Source of the DNA: an uncultured Erysipelotrichaceae bacterium
Lineage (GTDB): Bacteria > Bacillota_I > Bacilli_A > Erysipelotrichales > Erysipelotrichaceae
DNA length: 43,729 nucleotides
Direction of reading: 5' to 3'
Assembly (NCBI GenBank): GCA_947036815.1
Contig: CAMQRS010000010.1
Location: 1 to 43,729 of the forward strand
Position numbers and translations under genes: made by a program. Shown piece after piece: positions 32,384 through 40,516 of the stretch. How positions within the stretch are numbered: the first letter of the stretch is position 1; each line of letters starts with the position of its first letter. A model generated the notes under the pieces. That model worked only from the letters and a program-made list of their open reading frames with translations. It was not told where the DNA came from and did no database searches.

Positions 32384-33970
32384 ATGAAGGTTAATAAACT
32401 AAATGTAGATGATTATAAGAGATTAAAAGATGAATATAAAATTTCTAGTTTAAGTGCTAAAATACTAGCTAGTAAAAACTTTAGTGACGAAGAATTGCGT
32501 ACTATTTTATTTGAAAACTACGATTTACAACAATTGGAATTATCATTTATGAATCCAATCGTTGATAGATTAAAACAAGCGAAGCAACAAAATGAAAAAG
32601 TGATGATTTGTGGTGACTATGATAATGATGGAATATGTGCGACAACGATTATGTATGACACACTATTGCGCATGGGAATTGAGTGTGGATATTACATCCC
32701 GAATCGATTCGATGAAGGGTATGGTGTTCATAAAACTACTGTACAAAAAGCCTTTGATAAAGGATACACATTATTAATAACGGTAGATAATGGAGTAGGG
32801 TCTAAAGAAGCCCTTATGTTAGCTAAACAATTAGGAATGGATATTATATTAAGTGATCATCACAATTATGATGAAGCGGACTTAGTGTACGACTACTTTA
32901 TACATCCCAATCGATTAGATACTCCGTATAGTGCAATGTGTGGGGCAGGAGTAGCCTTGTTATTTTCACTAGCATGCGTAGGATACGTGGAGAATCATAT
33001 TATATTGGCAGGTATTGCAACTATTGGAGATATAGTGCCTTTACTTAAAATAAATAGAAGTTTAGTAAAAGAAGCAGTACGGTTATTAAATGAAGGTAAA
33101 TATGAAGCGATTCAACTGTTAGCAAACGATAAAAAAGTATGGAATGAATCTAAGATTTCATTTCAAATTGTACCTAAAATAAATAGTGTGGGGCGTTTGG
33201 CAGATATCGCAAACGTGAATCAAGTACCTAAGTTTTTATTGGAACAAAAAACAGAGATAGTTAATGACTTTGTTGTTAAGCTAAATGAATTAAATGAGAA
33301 ACGTAAAATCATAAGTGAATCAATGAGTAACAAAGCGATGACTCAAGTCAGTGAAGAACCTTTTTTAGTACTATATGACGAAAGTTTTCATGAAGGAATC
33401 AATGGCATTGTGGCAAGTAAATTCAATAATGAGTTTCAAAAACCAACCATGGTATTATCTGCTAATGAAGGATTATTAAAAGGAAGTATACGAAGTAAAA
33501 GTATTGATTTAACAATATTCTTTAATGAATGCGATTGTTTGGTAAGTTATGGTGGTCATAAAGGGGCTGCAGGAATAAGTTTTCATATTGAAGACTTAGA
33601 TAGGGTTAAAGCATATATACAATTGAATATGCCTTTAGATATTCAATCTACGATTGACTGTGTTGAAATCATGATAGAAGAGCTTACTGTTAAAGAAATA
33701 GAATCATTGAGTGAATTAGCACCGTTTGGATGTGGATTTGAAATGCCTCTTATTTGTATCGCAGATAAGGTTCAAAAAAAGATGTTCTTAAGTTATGGGA
33801 AACATGTTAAATATACAGGGTCTGATATAGATTACTTAAAATTTAACTGTGGAAATGTAGATAAAGGGATAAATACAAATGAAAAAGCGGTATTCATCGG
33901 AAGATTAAGCATTAATGAATACAATAATAAAAAAACAATGAATATGATACTAGACTATATACAAAGATAA
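32384..33970 (+). CDS. recJ: Single-stranded-DNA exonuclease RecJ (short form)
   Basis: A 5'-3' single-strand exonuclease of the DHH family used in recombination and repair. The metal-site motifs are GDYDNDGICATTIM (77-90), SDHH (157-160) in DIILSDHHNYDEA, and in the DHHA1 domain GGHKGAAGISF (390-400). At 528 residues it resembles the Escherichia coli form (577) and lacks the extra C-terminal region of Bacillus RecJ (786). The ATG at 32384 is 6-7 bases after AAAGGA; earlier in-frame ATGs at 32369 and 32381 are worse placed. It is followed by apt and rel, as in Bacillus. Confidence 0.93.
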   Translation: MKVNKLNVDDYKRLKDEYKISSLSAKILASKNFSDEELRTILFENYDLQQLELSFMNPIVDRLKQAKQQNEKVMICGDYDNDGICATTIMYDTLLRMGIECGYYIPNRFDEGYGVHKTTVQKAFDKGYTLLITVDNGVGSKEALMLAKQLGMDIILSDHHNYDEADLVYDYFIHPNRLDTPYSAMCGAGVALLFSLACVGYVENHIILAGIATIGDIVPLLKINRSLVKEAVRLLNEGKYEAIQLLANDKKVWNESKISFQIVPKINSVGRLADIANVNQVPKFLLEQKTEIVNDFVVKLNELNEKRKIISESMSNKAMTQVSEEPFLVLYDESFHEGINGIVASKFNNEFQKPTMVLSANEGLLKGSIRSKSIDLTIFFNECDCLVSYGGHKGAAGISFHIEDLDRVKAYIQLNMPLDIQSTIDCVEIMIEELTVKEIESLSELAPFGCGFEMPLICIADKVQKKMFLSYGKHVKYTGSDIDYLKFNCGNVDKGINTNEKAVFIGRLSINEYNNKKTMNMILDYIQR

Positions 33971-34005
33971 CATTATAATATAAACGATAAGTTTGGAGGA
34001 TCTAT

Positions 34006-34521
34006 ATGAAATTAGAACAATATATTACAAGTATACAAGATTACCCAATTGAAGGAGTCTTATTTAGAGATATTACTACTTTAATACAAGATGGAGAAGC
34101 ATTCGCTTATGCATGTGATAAGATCAGTGAATTTGCTAGAAAAGTAGGTGCTGATGTTATTGTTGGACCAGAATCAAGAGGATTCATATTTGGATGTCCA
34201 GTAGCTTGTGATTTAAAAATTGGATTTGTTCCTGTTAGAAAACCAAATAAGTTACCAAGAGAAACAGTTAGTGTCTCTTATGACTTAGAATATGGAAGTA
34301 ATGAATTACACATTCATTTAGATGCCATAAAAAAAGGACAAAAAGTATTAATCGTTGATGATTTACTTGCGACTGGAGGAACTATTGCTGGTTCTATCAA
34401 GTTGGTAGAACAATTAGGTGGAGAAGTAGTAGGATGTAGTTTCTTAATCGAATTATTAGATTTAAATGGTAGAGATGCATTAAAAGGATATGAAGTACAA
34501 GCTTTATTATCATATGAATAA
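34006..34521 (+). CDS. apt: Adenine phosphoribosyltransferase
   Basis: Salvages adenine to AMP with PRPP. The 171 residues are the normal length. [19 protein letters not shown] is the family N-terminus, [14 protein letters not shown] a purine-site loop, [15 protein letters not shown] the hood, and [18 protein letters not shown] (about 114-131) the PRPP-binding motif. GGAGGATC precedes the ATG. A terminator follows, so apt ends the secDF-side transcription unit; rel has its own promoter. Confidence 0.95.
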   Translation: MKLEQYITSIQDYPIEGVLFRDITTLIQDGEAFAYACDKISEFARKVGADVIVGPESRGFIFGCPVACDLKIGFVPVRKPNKLPRETVSVSYDLEYGSNELHIHLDAIKKGQKVLIVDDLLATGGTIAGSIKLVEQLGGEVVGCSFLIELLDLNGRDALKGYEVQALLSYE

Positions 34522-34524
34522 ATA

Positions 34525-34556
34525 AAAGGTAGATACATATACGTATCTATCTTTTT
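34525..34556 (+). terminator. apt terminator
   Basis: AAAGGTAGATAC (34525-34536) pairs with GTATCTATCTTT (34543-34554), one G-U pair, six-base loop, T tail. Confidence 0.85.
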
Positions 34557-34618
34557 ATCGATAATAAAGCCTTTTTACTGTTTTTTATGTACTTTGCATT
34601 AAAAGTGTAATAATTATG

Positions 34619-34635
34619 TATAATTGTGGTATAAT
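34619..34635 (+). promoter_or_regulatory. rel promoter
   Basis: Two -10-like hexamers: TATAAT at 34619-34624, with TTGCAT 19 bases upstream (34594-34599), and the extended TGGTATAAT at 34627-34635, the form repeated elsewhere in this window. The second is the better candidate. Confidence 0.6.
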
Positions 34636-34667
34636 TCATAATAATTATAAACAAAGAGGTGGCTTTC

Positions 34668-36872
34668 ATGAGTAAAGATATGATCAGTTTTGATGAAATA
34701 TTAAATGAAGTTAATTTATATATTCATAAAGAAGAAAATCTAGAAATAATCAATAGAGCATATCATTTTGCTGAAGAAAAACACCGTGAACAATTTAGAA
34801 AAAGTGGAGATCCCTATATTATTCATGCGTTGCACGTTGGGTTGATATTAGCAAAATTAAGAACAGGACCATTTACGATAGCAGCGGGTTTACTACATGA
34901 TGTTATCGAAGATTGTGATGTAACTGAAGAAGAATTTGAAGCATTATTTGGAAATGAAATTTTAACACTAGTTAAAGCGGTAACGAAAATAGGGAATTTA
35001 AAATTTACAGATGAAAAAGAATATCTAGCTGCGAATCATCGTAAGATTTTTATTGCGATGGCAAAAGATGTACGTGTTATTTTAATTAAGTTAGTCGACC
35101 GTTTACATAATATGCGTACTTTACAGTACATGAAACCTGAGAAGCAGAAAAAAATTGCATCAGAAACATTAGATGTGTATGCACCGATTGCCCATCGTTT
35201 AGGGATTAGTGAAATCAAAAATGAATTAGAAGATTTATGTTTTCAGTATTTAAAACCTGAGAAGTATTATGAAATTGCAAAACTTGTTGAAATGCGTAAA
35301 AGTGAACGTGATGAGCAAGTACAATCGATGATTCAAGACATCTCACAATTACTTGTTAAAAACAATATACCATATCGTGTATTTGGAAGAAGTAAGCATC
35401 TATATAGTATTTATAAAAAAATGGTAACAAAAAACAAACGCTTCGAAGAAGTGCTAGATTTATTGGCAATCCGTATTGTTACAGATACCGATGTATCTTG
35501 TTATGAAATTTTAGGTCATATTCATGCAACGTATCGTCCAATACCAGGACGATTCAAAGATTATATCGCGATGCCTAAAATGAATATGTACCAATCACTG
35601 CATACGACGATTGTAGCTGATGAAGGCAATATTTTTGAAGTGCAATTACGTACTGAAGTAATGGATGCTATCGCAGAACGTGGGATTGCAGCTCACTGGT
35701 TTTATAAAGAAAATAGTTACCATAAAGAACAACAACAAAGAGAAATAGAAGAACAACTACATTGGTTTAAAGACTTTACATTAATGAGTGAAGAAATAAG
35801 TGCAGATGCAACAGCATTTATGGATACATTAATTAAAGATATATTTGAAGCAAATGTATATGTAATGTCTCCCAAAGGAAGAGTTATTAACTTACCCAAT
35901 GGAGCAACACCATTAGATTTTGCATATCGTATTCATACAGAAGTAGGGCATCAAACAATAGGGGCATTAATTAATGGAGTCTTAACACCCTTAAATACAA
36001 CATTAAAAACAGGAGATGTTGTAACCCTAAAAACAAATAAAAATTCTGGACCAAGTGAAGATTGGTTGAAAATAGTAAAAAGTAGTAATGCTAAAAATAA
36101 AATAAAAGCATATTTCCAAAAGATAGAACTGAAACAAAAAGAAGAAGGTGCTTCTAAAGGAAAAGATATGCTAGAAGCTGAAATTAAACGTAGAAACTTA
36201 GATGTTAAAGAAGTAATGGATCATAAAAAAGTAGACCAAATAGCACATGAATTTAATTTACATACGAGTTTAGATGTATACTATGCTATTTATAGTAAGA
36301 GTTTAAATGCTCAAGTAGTCATTGAAAAATTAACAAATAATAAAGGAGTTAATTTAACTCATGATAATCAAGAGGTTATCAAGATGTTATCGAAACATGA
36401 ATCACCTAAGAAAAAGACGATGTCAAAACACGGTCTAAAAGTAGCTGGGATTGACGGGATGCTGATTCACTTAGCACCTTGTTGTTCACCAGTATATGGA
36501 GATGTTGTGAAGGGATTCATTACCAAAGGTCAAGGAGTAAAAGTTCATCGTGGCGATTGTCCTAATATTGAACGTGTCGTAGAGAGATTAATAGATGTAG
36601 AGTGGGAGGAAGATTTTCATCCAACCATCAATTATGAAGTACAACTTGTTATCTATTCGAGTGATCGTAACTTCTTATTAAGTGATATCGTTACTGTTGT
36701 GGCACAGTGTAAAGCTGGATTACAACATGTAGATTCTAAAGTGAATGATGATGGTATACATGCAACGACAAGAATGGTTGTATTAGTAAAAGAATTAAGT
36801 CACCTACAAGGGTTAATGACAAACTTAAAAAAAATCACAAGCGTAAAATCTGTGGAAAGAGTAATCTTATAA
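34668..36872 (+). CDS. rel: Bifunctional (p)ppGpp synthetase/hydrolase Rel
   Basis: The main stringent-response enzyme, which makes and degrades (p)ppGpp. Hydrolase HD domain: GDPYIIHALHV with His53 and LHDVIED at 76-82. Synthetase domain: FGRSKHLYSIYKKM, the MPKMNMYQSLHTTIVADEG guanine loop and EVQLRTEVMDAIAERGIAAHW. The TGS domain lies near 390-450 (VMSPKGRVINLPNGATPLDF). A cysteine-containing conserved domain (LAPCCSPVYGDVVKGFITKG) and a C-terminal ACT domain follow. 734 residues from the ATG at 34668, chosen because GAGGTGG precedes it and the in-frame GTG at 34659 is part of that site. All catalytic motifs of both activities are present, unlike the divergent RelA/SpoT protein at 4049. 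Confidence 0.95.
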   Translation: MSKDMISFDEILNEVNLYIHKEENLEIINRAYHFAEEKHREQFRKSGDPYIIHALHVGLILAKLRTGPFTIAAGLLHDVIEDCDVTEEEFEALFGNEILTLVKAVTKIGNLKFTDEKEYLAANHRKIFIAMAKDVRVILIKLVDRLHNMRTLQYMKPEKQKKIASETLDVYAPIAHRLGISEIKNELEDLCFQYLKPEKYYEIAKLVEMRKSERDEQVQSMIQDISQLLVKNNIPYRVFGRSKHLYSIYKKMVTKNKRFEEVLDLLAIRIVTDTDVSCYEILGHIHATYRPIPGRFKDYIAMPKMNMYQSLHTTIVADEGNIFEVQLRTEVMDAIAERGIAAHWFYKENSYHKEQQQREIEEQLHWFKDFTLMSEEISADATAFMDTLIKDIFEANVYVMSPKGRVINLPNGATPLDFAYRIHTEVGHQTIGALINGVLTPLNTTLKTGDVVTLKTNKNSGPSEDWLKIVKSSNAKNKIKAYFQKIELKQKEEGASKGKDMLEAEIKRRNLDVKEVMDHKKVDQIAHEFNLHTSLDVYYAIYSKSLNAQVVIEKLTNNKGVNLTHDNQEVIKMLSKHESPKKKTMSKHGLKVAGIDGMLIHLAPCCSPVYGDVVKGFITKGQGVKVHRGDCPNIERVVERLIDVEWEEDFHPTINYEVQLVIYSSDRNFLLSDIVTVVAQCKAGLQHVDSKVNDDGIHATTRMVVLVKELSHLQGLMTNLKKITSVKSVERVIL

Positions 36873-36877
36873 AAGGA

Positions 36878-36906
36878 TTGAAATTAAATCAGATAAATGC
36901 TAATAT
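36878..36906 (+). promoter_or_regulatory. Promoter of the hisS-aspS leader
   Basis: -35 TTGAAA (36878-36883) and extended -10 TGC-TAATAT (36898-36906), 17 bases apart. Transcription would start near 36912, matching the beginning of T-box stem I. Confidence 0.65.
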
Positions 36907-36910
36907 TATT

Positions 36911-37118
36911 GTGTCGTTGATAAAGAACTATTTAATAAATTATCGTAGAGAAAAAGTGTTTGGTGAAAGCTTTATAATGCATTAAGATAGGACGCTTTGG
37001 AGATATTAGGTAATGCTAATCGTATCATCTGCGTTAAAGATGTTGAGGGCATGCACAATTGTGTATGAACTAAGGTGGTAACGCGTGTAAACGTCCTTAG
37101 ATTAAGGGCGTTTTTTTA
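36911..37118 (+). promoter_or_regulatory. T-box riboswitch leader of hisS-aspS
   Basis: The T-box sequence AAGGTGGTAACGCG (37072-37085) is followed by a terminator, AACGTCCTTA (37090-37099) and TAAGGGCGTT (37103-37112) plus T run; uncharged tRNA would favour the antiterminator. Stem I is recognisable from TAGAGAGAAA-like bases near 36946 and the apical TTTGGTGAAAGC (36959-36970). A hand fold pairs 36928-36943 with 36974-36990 and leaves GAC (36991-36993) in the specifier position above a short AAAG/CTTT helix and tandem G-A pairs. A CAT at 36980-36982 is the other candidate but falls within the stem. Exact limits are approximate. Confidence 0.9.
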
Positions 37119-37137
37119 TATAAAAGGAGGAAACGTA

Positions 37138-38457
37138 ATGAATTATCAAACACCAAGAGGAACAAATGATATCCTACCAAAGGATATGAGTAAATGGCAT
37201 AGAATTGAGGATGTGATTAGACAGTTTACATATTTATATGATTATAAAGAAATAAGAACCCCTATATTTGAGGATACTGCGGTATTTAAAAGAGGGAATG
37301 ATTCAAGTGATATGGTGAATAAAGAAATGTATACTTTTTCTATTAATGGAAAAGATTCATTGACACTAAGACCAGAAATGACAGCAGGAGTGGCAAGAAG
37401 TTTTGTACAACATAAAATGTTTGCAGAAGCTGATTTACCAGTGAAAACATATTATGTAGGTCCTCAATTTAGATATGAAAGACCTCAAAAAGGAAGACAA
37501 AGAATTTTTCACCAATTCGGTGTAGAAGTAATTGGTGCTAAAAATGCATTATTAGATGTTGAAACGATAGCATTAGGATATTCAATTGTATCAGCACTAG
37601 GAATGAGTCAATTAAAAGTATTATTAAATACATTGGGTGATGATGAGAGTAGAGCGAATTATAAGCAAGCATTAAAAAAACACTTTGAAAGTGATTTAGA
37701 AAACTTATGCGGAGATTGTAAGCGTAGATATGAACAAAATCCATTACGTTTATTAGACTGTAAAGTAGATAGTAAACGTGAAAGTATGCTGCAAGCACCT
37801 AAGATGTCGGAATATTTGAATGAAGAAAGTAGCGCTTACTTTACACAAGTTTGTGAAGGATTAGATGGGTTAGGTATTCCTTATGAAATAGATGATCGTT
37901 TAGTTCGTGGACTTGACTATTATACACATACTGTATTTGAAGTGATTTCTACCAACGATCAAATGGGTTCTCAATCTACGGTTTTTGCTGGTGGAAGATA
38001 CGATGGATTAGTTGAATACTTCAATGGACCATCAATGAGTGGAATTGGATTTGCGATGGGTATAGAACGCTTGATTCTAGCACTTGAAGGAGAAGGTGTT
38101 GACTTAGGTGAAGAAAGTACATTAGATGCATATGTAATGTGTCTTTCACAAACAGCATCTTTGAAGTCACTACAAATTATTACTGCACTAAGAGCAAGTG
38201 GATTTAGTTGTGAAAGAGATTACTTACAAAGATCATTTAAAGCACAATTTAAAACGGTAGATCGTAAAAAAGCGAAATGCGTTGTAATCATAGGCGAAAA
38301 AGACTTAGAAACGAATACATTAACAATTAAACGAATAGCAGATCAAAAACAAGTGGTTTGTAGTTTTGATGATGTAGTTATAGAAATGGATACACTTATG
38401 AGTGAAGATGATCACCAACACGAATGTTGTGGTGAAGACTGTACTTGTGGAAAGTAA
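37138..38457 (+). CDS. hisS: Histidine-tRNA ligase
   Basis: Class II aminoacyl-tRNA synthetase charging tRNA-His. YQTPRGTNDILP begins the protein; TLRPEMTAGVARSFVQHK, FRYERPQKGRQRIFHQFGVE (motif 2), VRGLDYYTHTVFEVI and FAGGRYDGLVEYF with GIGFAMGIERLIL (motif 3) are all intact, with a C-terminal anticodon-binding domain. The ATG at 37138 follows AAAGGAGGAAACG; a longer frame begins within the T-box terminator and is unlikely. 439 residues, of which the last 15 or so (DDHQHECCGEDCTCGK) form a Cys/His-rich tail not usual in HisS. It is followed after 8 bases by aspS, the standard Gram-positive pairing. Confidence 0.95.
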   Translation: MNYQTPRGTNDILPKDMSKWHRIEDVIRQFTYLYDYKEIRTPIFEDTAVFKRGNDSSDMVNKEMYTFSINGKDSLTLRPEMTAGVARSFVQHKMFAEADLPVKTYYVGPQFRYERPQKGRQRIFHQFGVEVIGAKNALLDVETIALGYSIVSALGMSQLKVLLNTLGDDESRANYKQALKKHFESDLENLCGDCKRRYEQNPLRLLDCKVDSKRESMLQAPKMSEYLNEESSAYFTQVCEGLDGLGIPYEIDDRLVRGLDYYTHTVFEVISTNDQMGSQSTVFAGGRYDGLVEYFNGPSMSGIGFAMGIERLILALEGEGVDLGEESTLDAYVMCLSQTASLKSLQIITALRASGFSCERDYLQRSFKAQFKTVDRKKAKCVVIIGEKDLETNTLTIKRIADQKQVVCSFDDVVIEMDTLMSEDDHQHECCGEDCTCGK

Positions 38458-38465
38458 GGGAAACG

Positions 38466-40202
38466 ATGAAAAAGACACATACTAATGGAGAATTAAGATT
38501 AAATAATGTGAATCAAAAAGTTACATTAATAGGATGGGTTGCTAAAAGAAGAAATTTTGGAGCACTTGTTTTTATTGATTTAAGAGATAGAGAAGGAATT
38601 ACACAATTGGTATTTGATGAATCAATTTCTCAACAAATACTTGAAGTAAGAAATGAATATATACTAGAAGTAGAAGGAATTGTGTTGGAAAGAAAAGATA
38701 AGAATCCAAATATTCAAACTGGAGAAATTGAAATTAAAGTACAACAAGTGAAAGTAGTAAATACTGCTCAAACAACACCTTTAATTATTGCTGATGAAAC
38801 AGATGCACTAGAAGATACACGTCTTAAATATCGCTATTTAGATATTCGTAGAAAATGTATACAAGAAAACTTAATATTACGTCATAAAGTAACGATGCTA
38901 GTACGTAATTATTTATCAGACTTAGGGTTTTATGAAATTGAAACACCTATCTTATGTAAATCTACACCAGAAGGTGCAAGAGACTACTTAGTACCGAGTA
39001 GAATTACAAACGGAGCATTTTATGCATTGCCACAATCTCCTCAGTTATATAAACAATTATTGATGGTTGGGGGAATGGAAAAATACTTCCAATTAGCTAG
39101 ATGTTTTAGAGATGAAGATTTAAGAGCAGATCGTCAACCTGAATTTACTCAAATTGATATTGAAATGAGTTTTGTTGATGAAGAAGATGTATGGAATGTA
39201 ACAGAAGGTTTAATGAAACAAGTATTTAAAGAAATTAAAGGATTAGAGCTAGATGCTTTTCCTAGACTAACATATGTAGAATGTATGAACATATATGGTA
39301 GTGATAAACCAGATACACGTTTTGAAATGCACTTACAAAATATTAGTGATGTATTTAATCATACTGATTTTGCTGTATTTAAGACAATCTTAGAGGAACA
39401 GGGAATCGTGAATGCTATTGTAGTTAAAAATGCTGCTGATAAGTATTCTAGAAAAGGATTGGATGCACTACAAGAGTATATTAGGAATCATGGAGCAAAA
39501 GCATTGTCATTCTTAAAATACAATAAGTCAGAACTTGCTGGTTCTATTGCTAAAGTATTATCAGATTGCGAGAAAGAGGCTCTTATCACTCGTTTAGACT
39601 TAGAAGAAAACGATTTAGTGTTAATTGTTTCTGACAAAGTTAAAGTCGCTCAAAACGCACTAGGGGCACTGAGAGCTAAACTAGGTAAAGACTTAGAGTT
39701 GATTGATGAAACAGTATTTAATTTCTTATGGGTAACGAACTTCCCAATGTTTGACTATAGTGAGAGTGATCAACGTTATGTTGCTTGTCATCATCCATTT
39801 ACAAGCGTGAATGAAGAAGACATTGATAAGTTATTTACGAACAAAGACGAATGTTATTCAAGAGCGTATGATTTAGTGTTAAATGGATATGAATTATTAA
39901 GTGGTTCTATCCGTATTCATGATCAAGAATTACAAACAAAAGTGTTTGAAGCAATTGGAATGAGTAAAGAAGAATCACAAGAAAAATTTGGTTTCTTCAT
40001 TGATGCATTTAAATACGGAACACCACCACACGGAGGTGTTGGAATTGGATTAGAACGTTTAGTGATGATATTAGCTGGTACAGATAATATCAGAGATGTA
40101 GTAGCGTTTCCAAAAACAGCGAGTGCTTCAGATCTAATGAGTGAAGCACCTTCACGAGTAGATACGATTCAATTGGATGATTTAGGAATTCAAGTTAAAT
40201 AA
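38466..40202 (+). CDS. aspS: Aspartate-tRNA ligase
   Basis: Class II synthetase charging tRNA-Asp (or Asp and Asn tRNAs in bacteria that use the amidation route). N-terminal OB-fold anticodon domain (VTLIGWVAKRRNFGALVFID). Motif 2 region QLARCFRDEDLRADRQPEFT, preceded by SPQLYKQLLMVGGMEKYF. The bacterial GAD insertion lies at about 280-420, and motif 3 is GVGIGLERLVMIL near the end. 578 residues, slightly under the usual 590. The ATG at 38466 follows AAGGGAAA; an in-frame GTG at 38445 overlaps the hisS end and lacks a good site. No promoter or terminator separates it from hisS, so both answer to the T-box leader. Confidence 0.95.
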   Translation: MKKTHTNGELRLNNVNQKVTLIGWVAKRRNFGALVFIDLRDREGITQLVFDESISQQILEVRNEYILEVEGIVLERKDKNPNIQTGEIEIKVQQVKVVNTAQTTPLIIADETDALEDTRLKYRYLDIRRKCIQENLILRHKVTMLVRNYLSDLGFYEIETPILCKSTPEGARDYLVPSRITNGAFYALPQSPQLYKQLLMVGGMEKYFQLARCFRDEDLRADRQPEFTQIDIEMSFVDEEDVWNVTEGLMKQVFKEIKGLELDAFPRLTYVECMNIYGSDKPDTRFEMHLQNISDVFNHTDFAVFKTILEEQGIVNAIVVKNAADKYSRKGLDALQEYIRNHGAKALSFLKYNKSELAGSIAKVLSDCEKEALITRLDLEENDLVLIVSDKVKVAQNALGALRAKLGKDLELIDETVFNFLWVTNFPMFDYSESDQRYVACHHPFTSVNEEDIDKLFTNKDECYSRAYDLVLNGYELLSGSIRIHDQELQTKVFEAIGMSKEESQEKFGFFIDAFKYGTPPHGGVGIGLERLVMILAGTDNIRDVVAFPKTASASDLMSEAPSRVDTIQLDDLGIQVK

Positions 40203-40254
40203 TAGAATAAGCACAAAAAAAAAAAAATACAAGAGTATAAATAGTTAAATACTT

Positions 40255-40263
40255 TGGTATAAT
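40255..40263 (+). promoter_or_regulatory. 6S RNA promoter
   Basis: Extended -10 TGGTATAAT ending seven bases before the deduced 5' end of the 6S RNA. No clear -35. A run of 13 A lies upstream at 40215-40227. Confidence 0.65.
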
Positions 40264-40269
40264 AATAAA

Positions 40270-40430
40270 GTTCAGGAGTATTTATTTTCCTCATTTTTGA
40301 GATAAGGGAATTCGGATGTTGCGTATTAGTGTGAACACTTGTACTTGTATGGGGATCCTAATAATAGGCACAGAATACCCACCTGTATTTGCAGGGGAAA
40401 AGTCTCCTCCTGGGCATTGTAATTAAGTAA
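40270..40430 (+). ncRNA. ssrS: 6S RNA
   Basis: 6S RNA imitates an open promoter, binds the SigA form of RNA polymerase and dampens transcription in stationary phase. The sequence folds by hand into the typical long rod. GTTCAGGAG (40270-40278) pairs with CTCCTGGGC (40407-40415) as the closing stem. TTTTCCTC and GGGGAAAA form the next helix. A central bubble has a small CCTG/CAGG hairpin on its 3' side. GGGAATTC (40306-40313) and GAATACCC (40373-40380) form the helix beyond, and AGTG-TGAA-CACT caps the tip. Location just after aspS is that of bsrA (6S-1) in Bacillus. Its own promoter and terminator are present. The mature 3' end is estimated. Confidence 0.85.
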
Positions 40431-40431
40431 A

Positions 40432-40457
40432 AGACAATCAATTGATTGTCTTTTTTT
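40432..40457 (+). terminator. 6S RNA terminator
   Basis: AGACAATC (40432-40439), loop AATT, GATTGTCT (40444-40451), then a run of T. Confidence 0.85.
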
Positions 40458-40481
40458 GTTTCATAATTAGGGATTGCACAA

Positions 40482-40513
40482 AAAAACACTTAACCGTAAG
40501 GCTAAGTGTTTTT
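40482..40513 (-). terminator. glnN terminator
   Basis: On the minus strand AAAAACACTTA and TAAGTGTTTTT (plus-strand 40503-40513 and 40482-40492) make an 11-bp stem with an inner CC/GG pair. It begins four bases beyond the glnN stop. Confidence 0.85.
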
Positions 40514-40516
40514 ACA

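Noticed and set aside
36980-36982. CAT as the His specifier of the T-box
   Set aside because: Possible, but in the best hand fold it falls in a helix, and the T-box discriminator contact does not suit C73 of tRNA-His. Kept as the alternative to GAC.
40215-40227. Run of 13 A as a frameshift or phase-variable tract
   Set aside because: It lies between aspS and 6S RNA, outside any coding frame, and too far upstream of the 6S -10 to alter promoter spacing.
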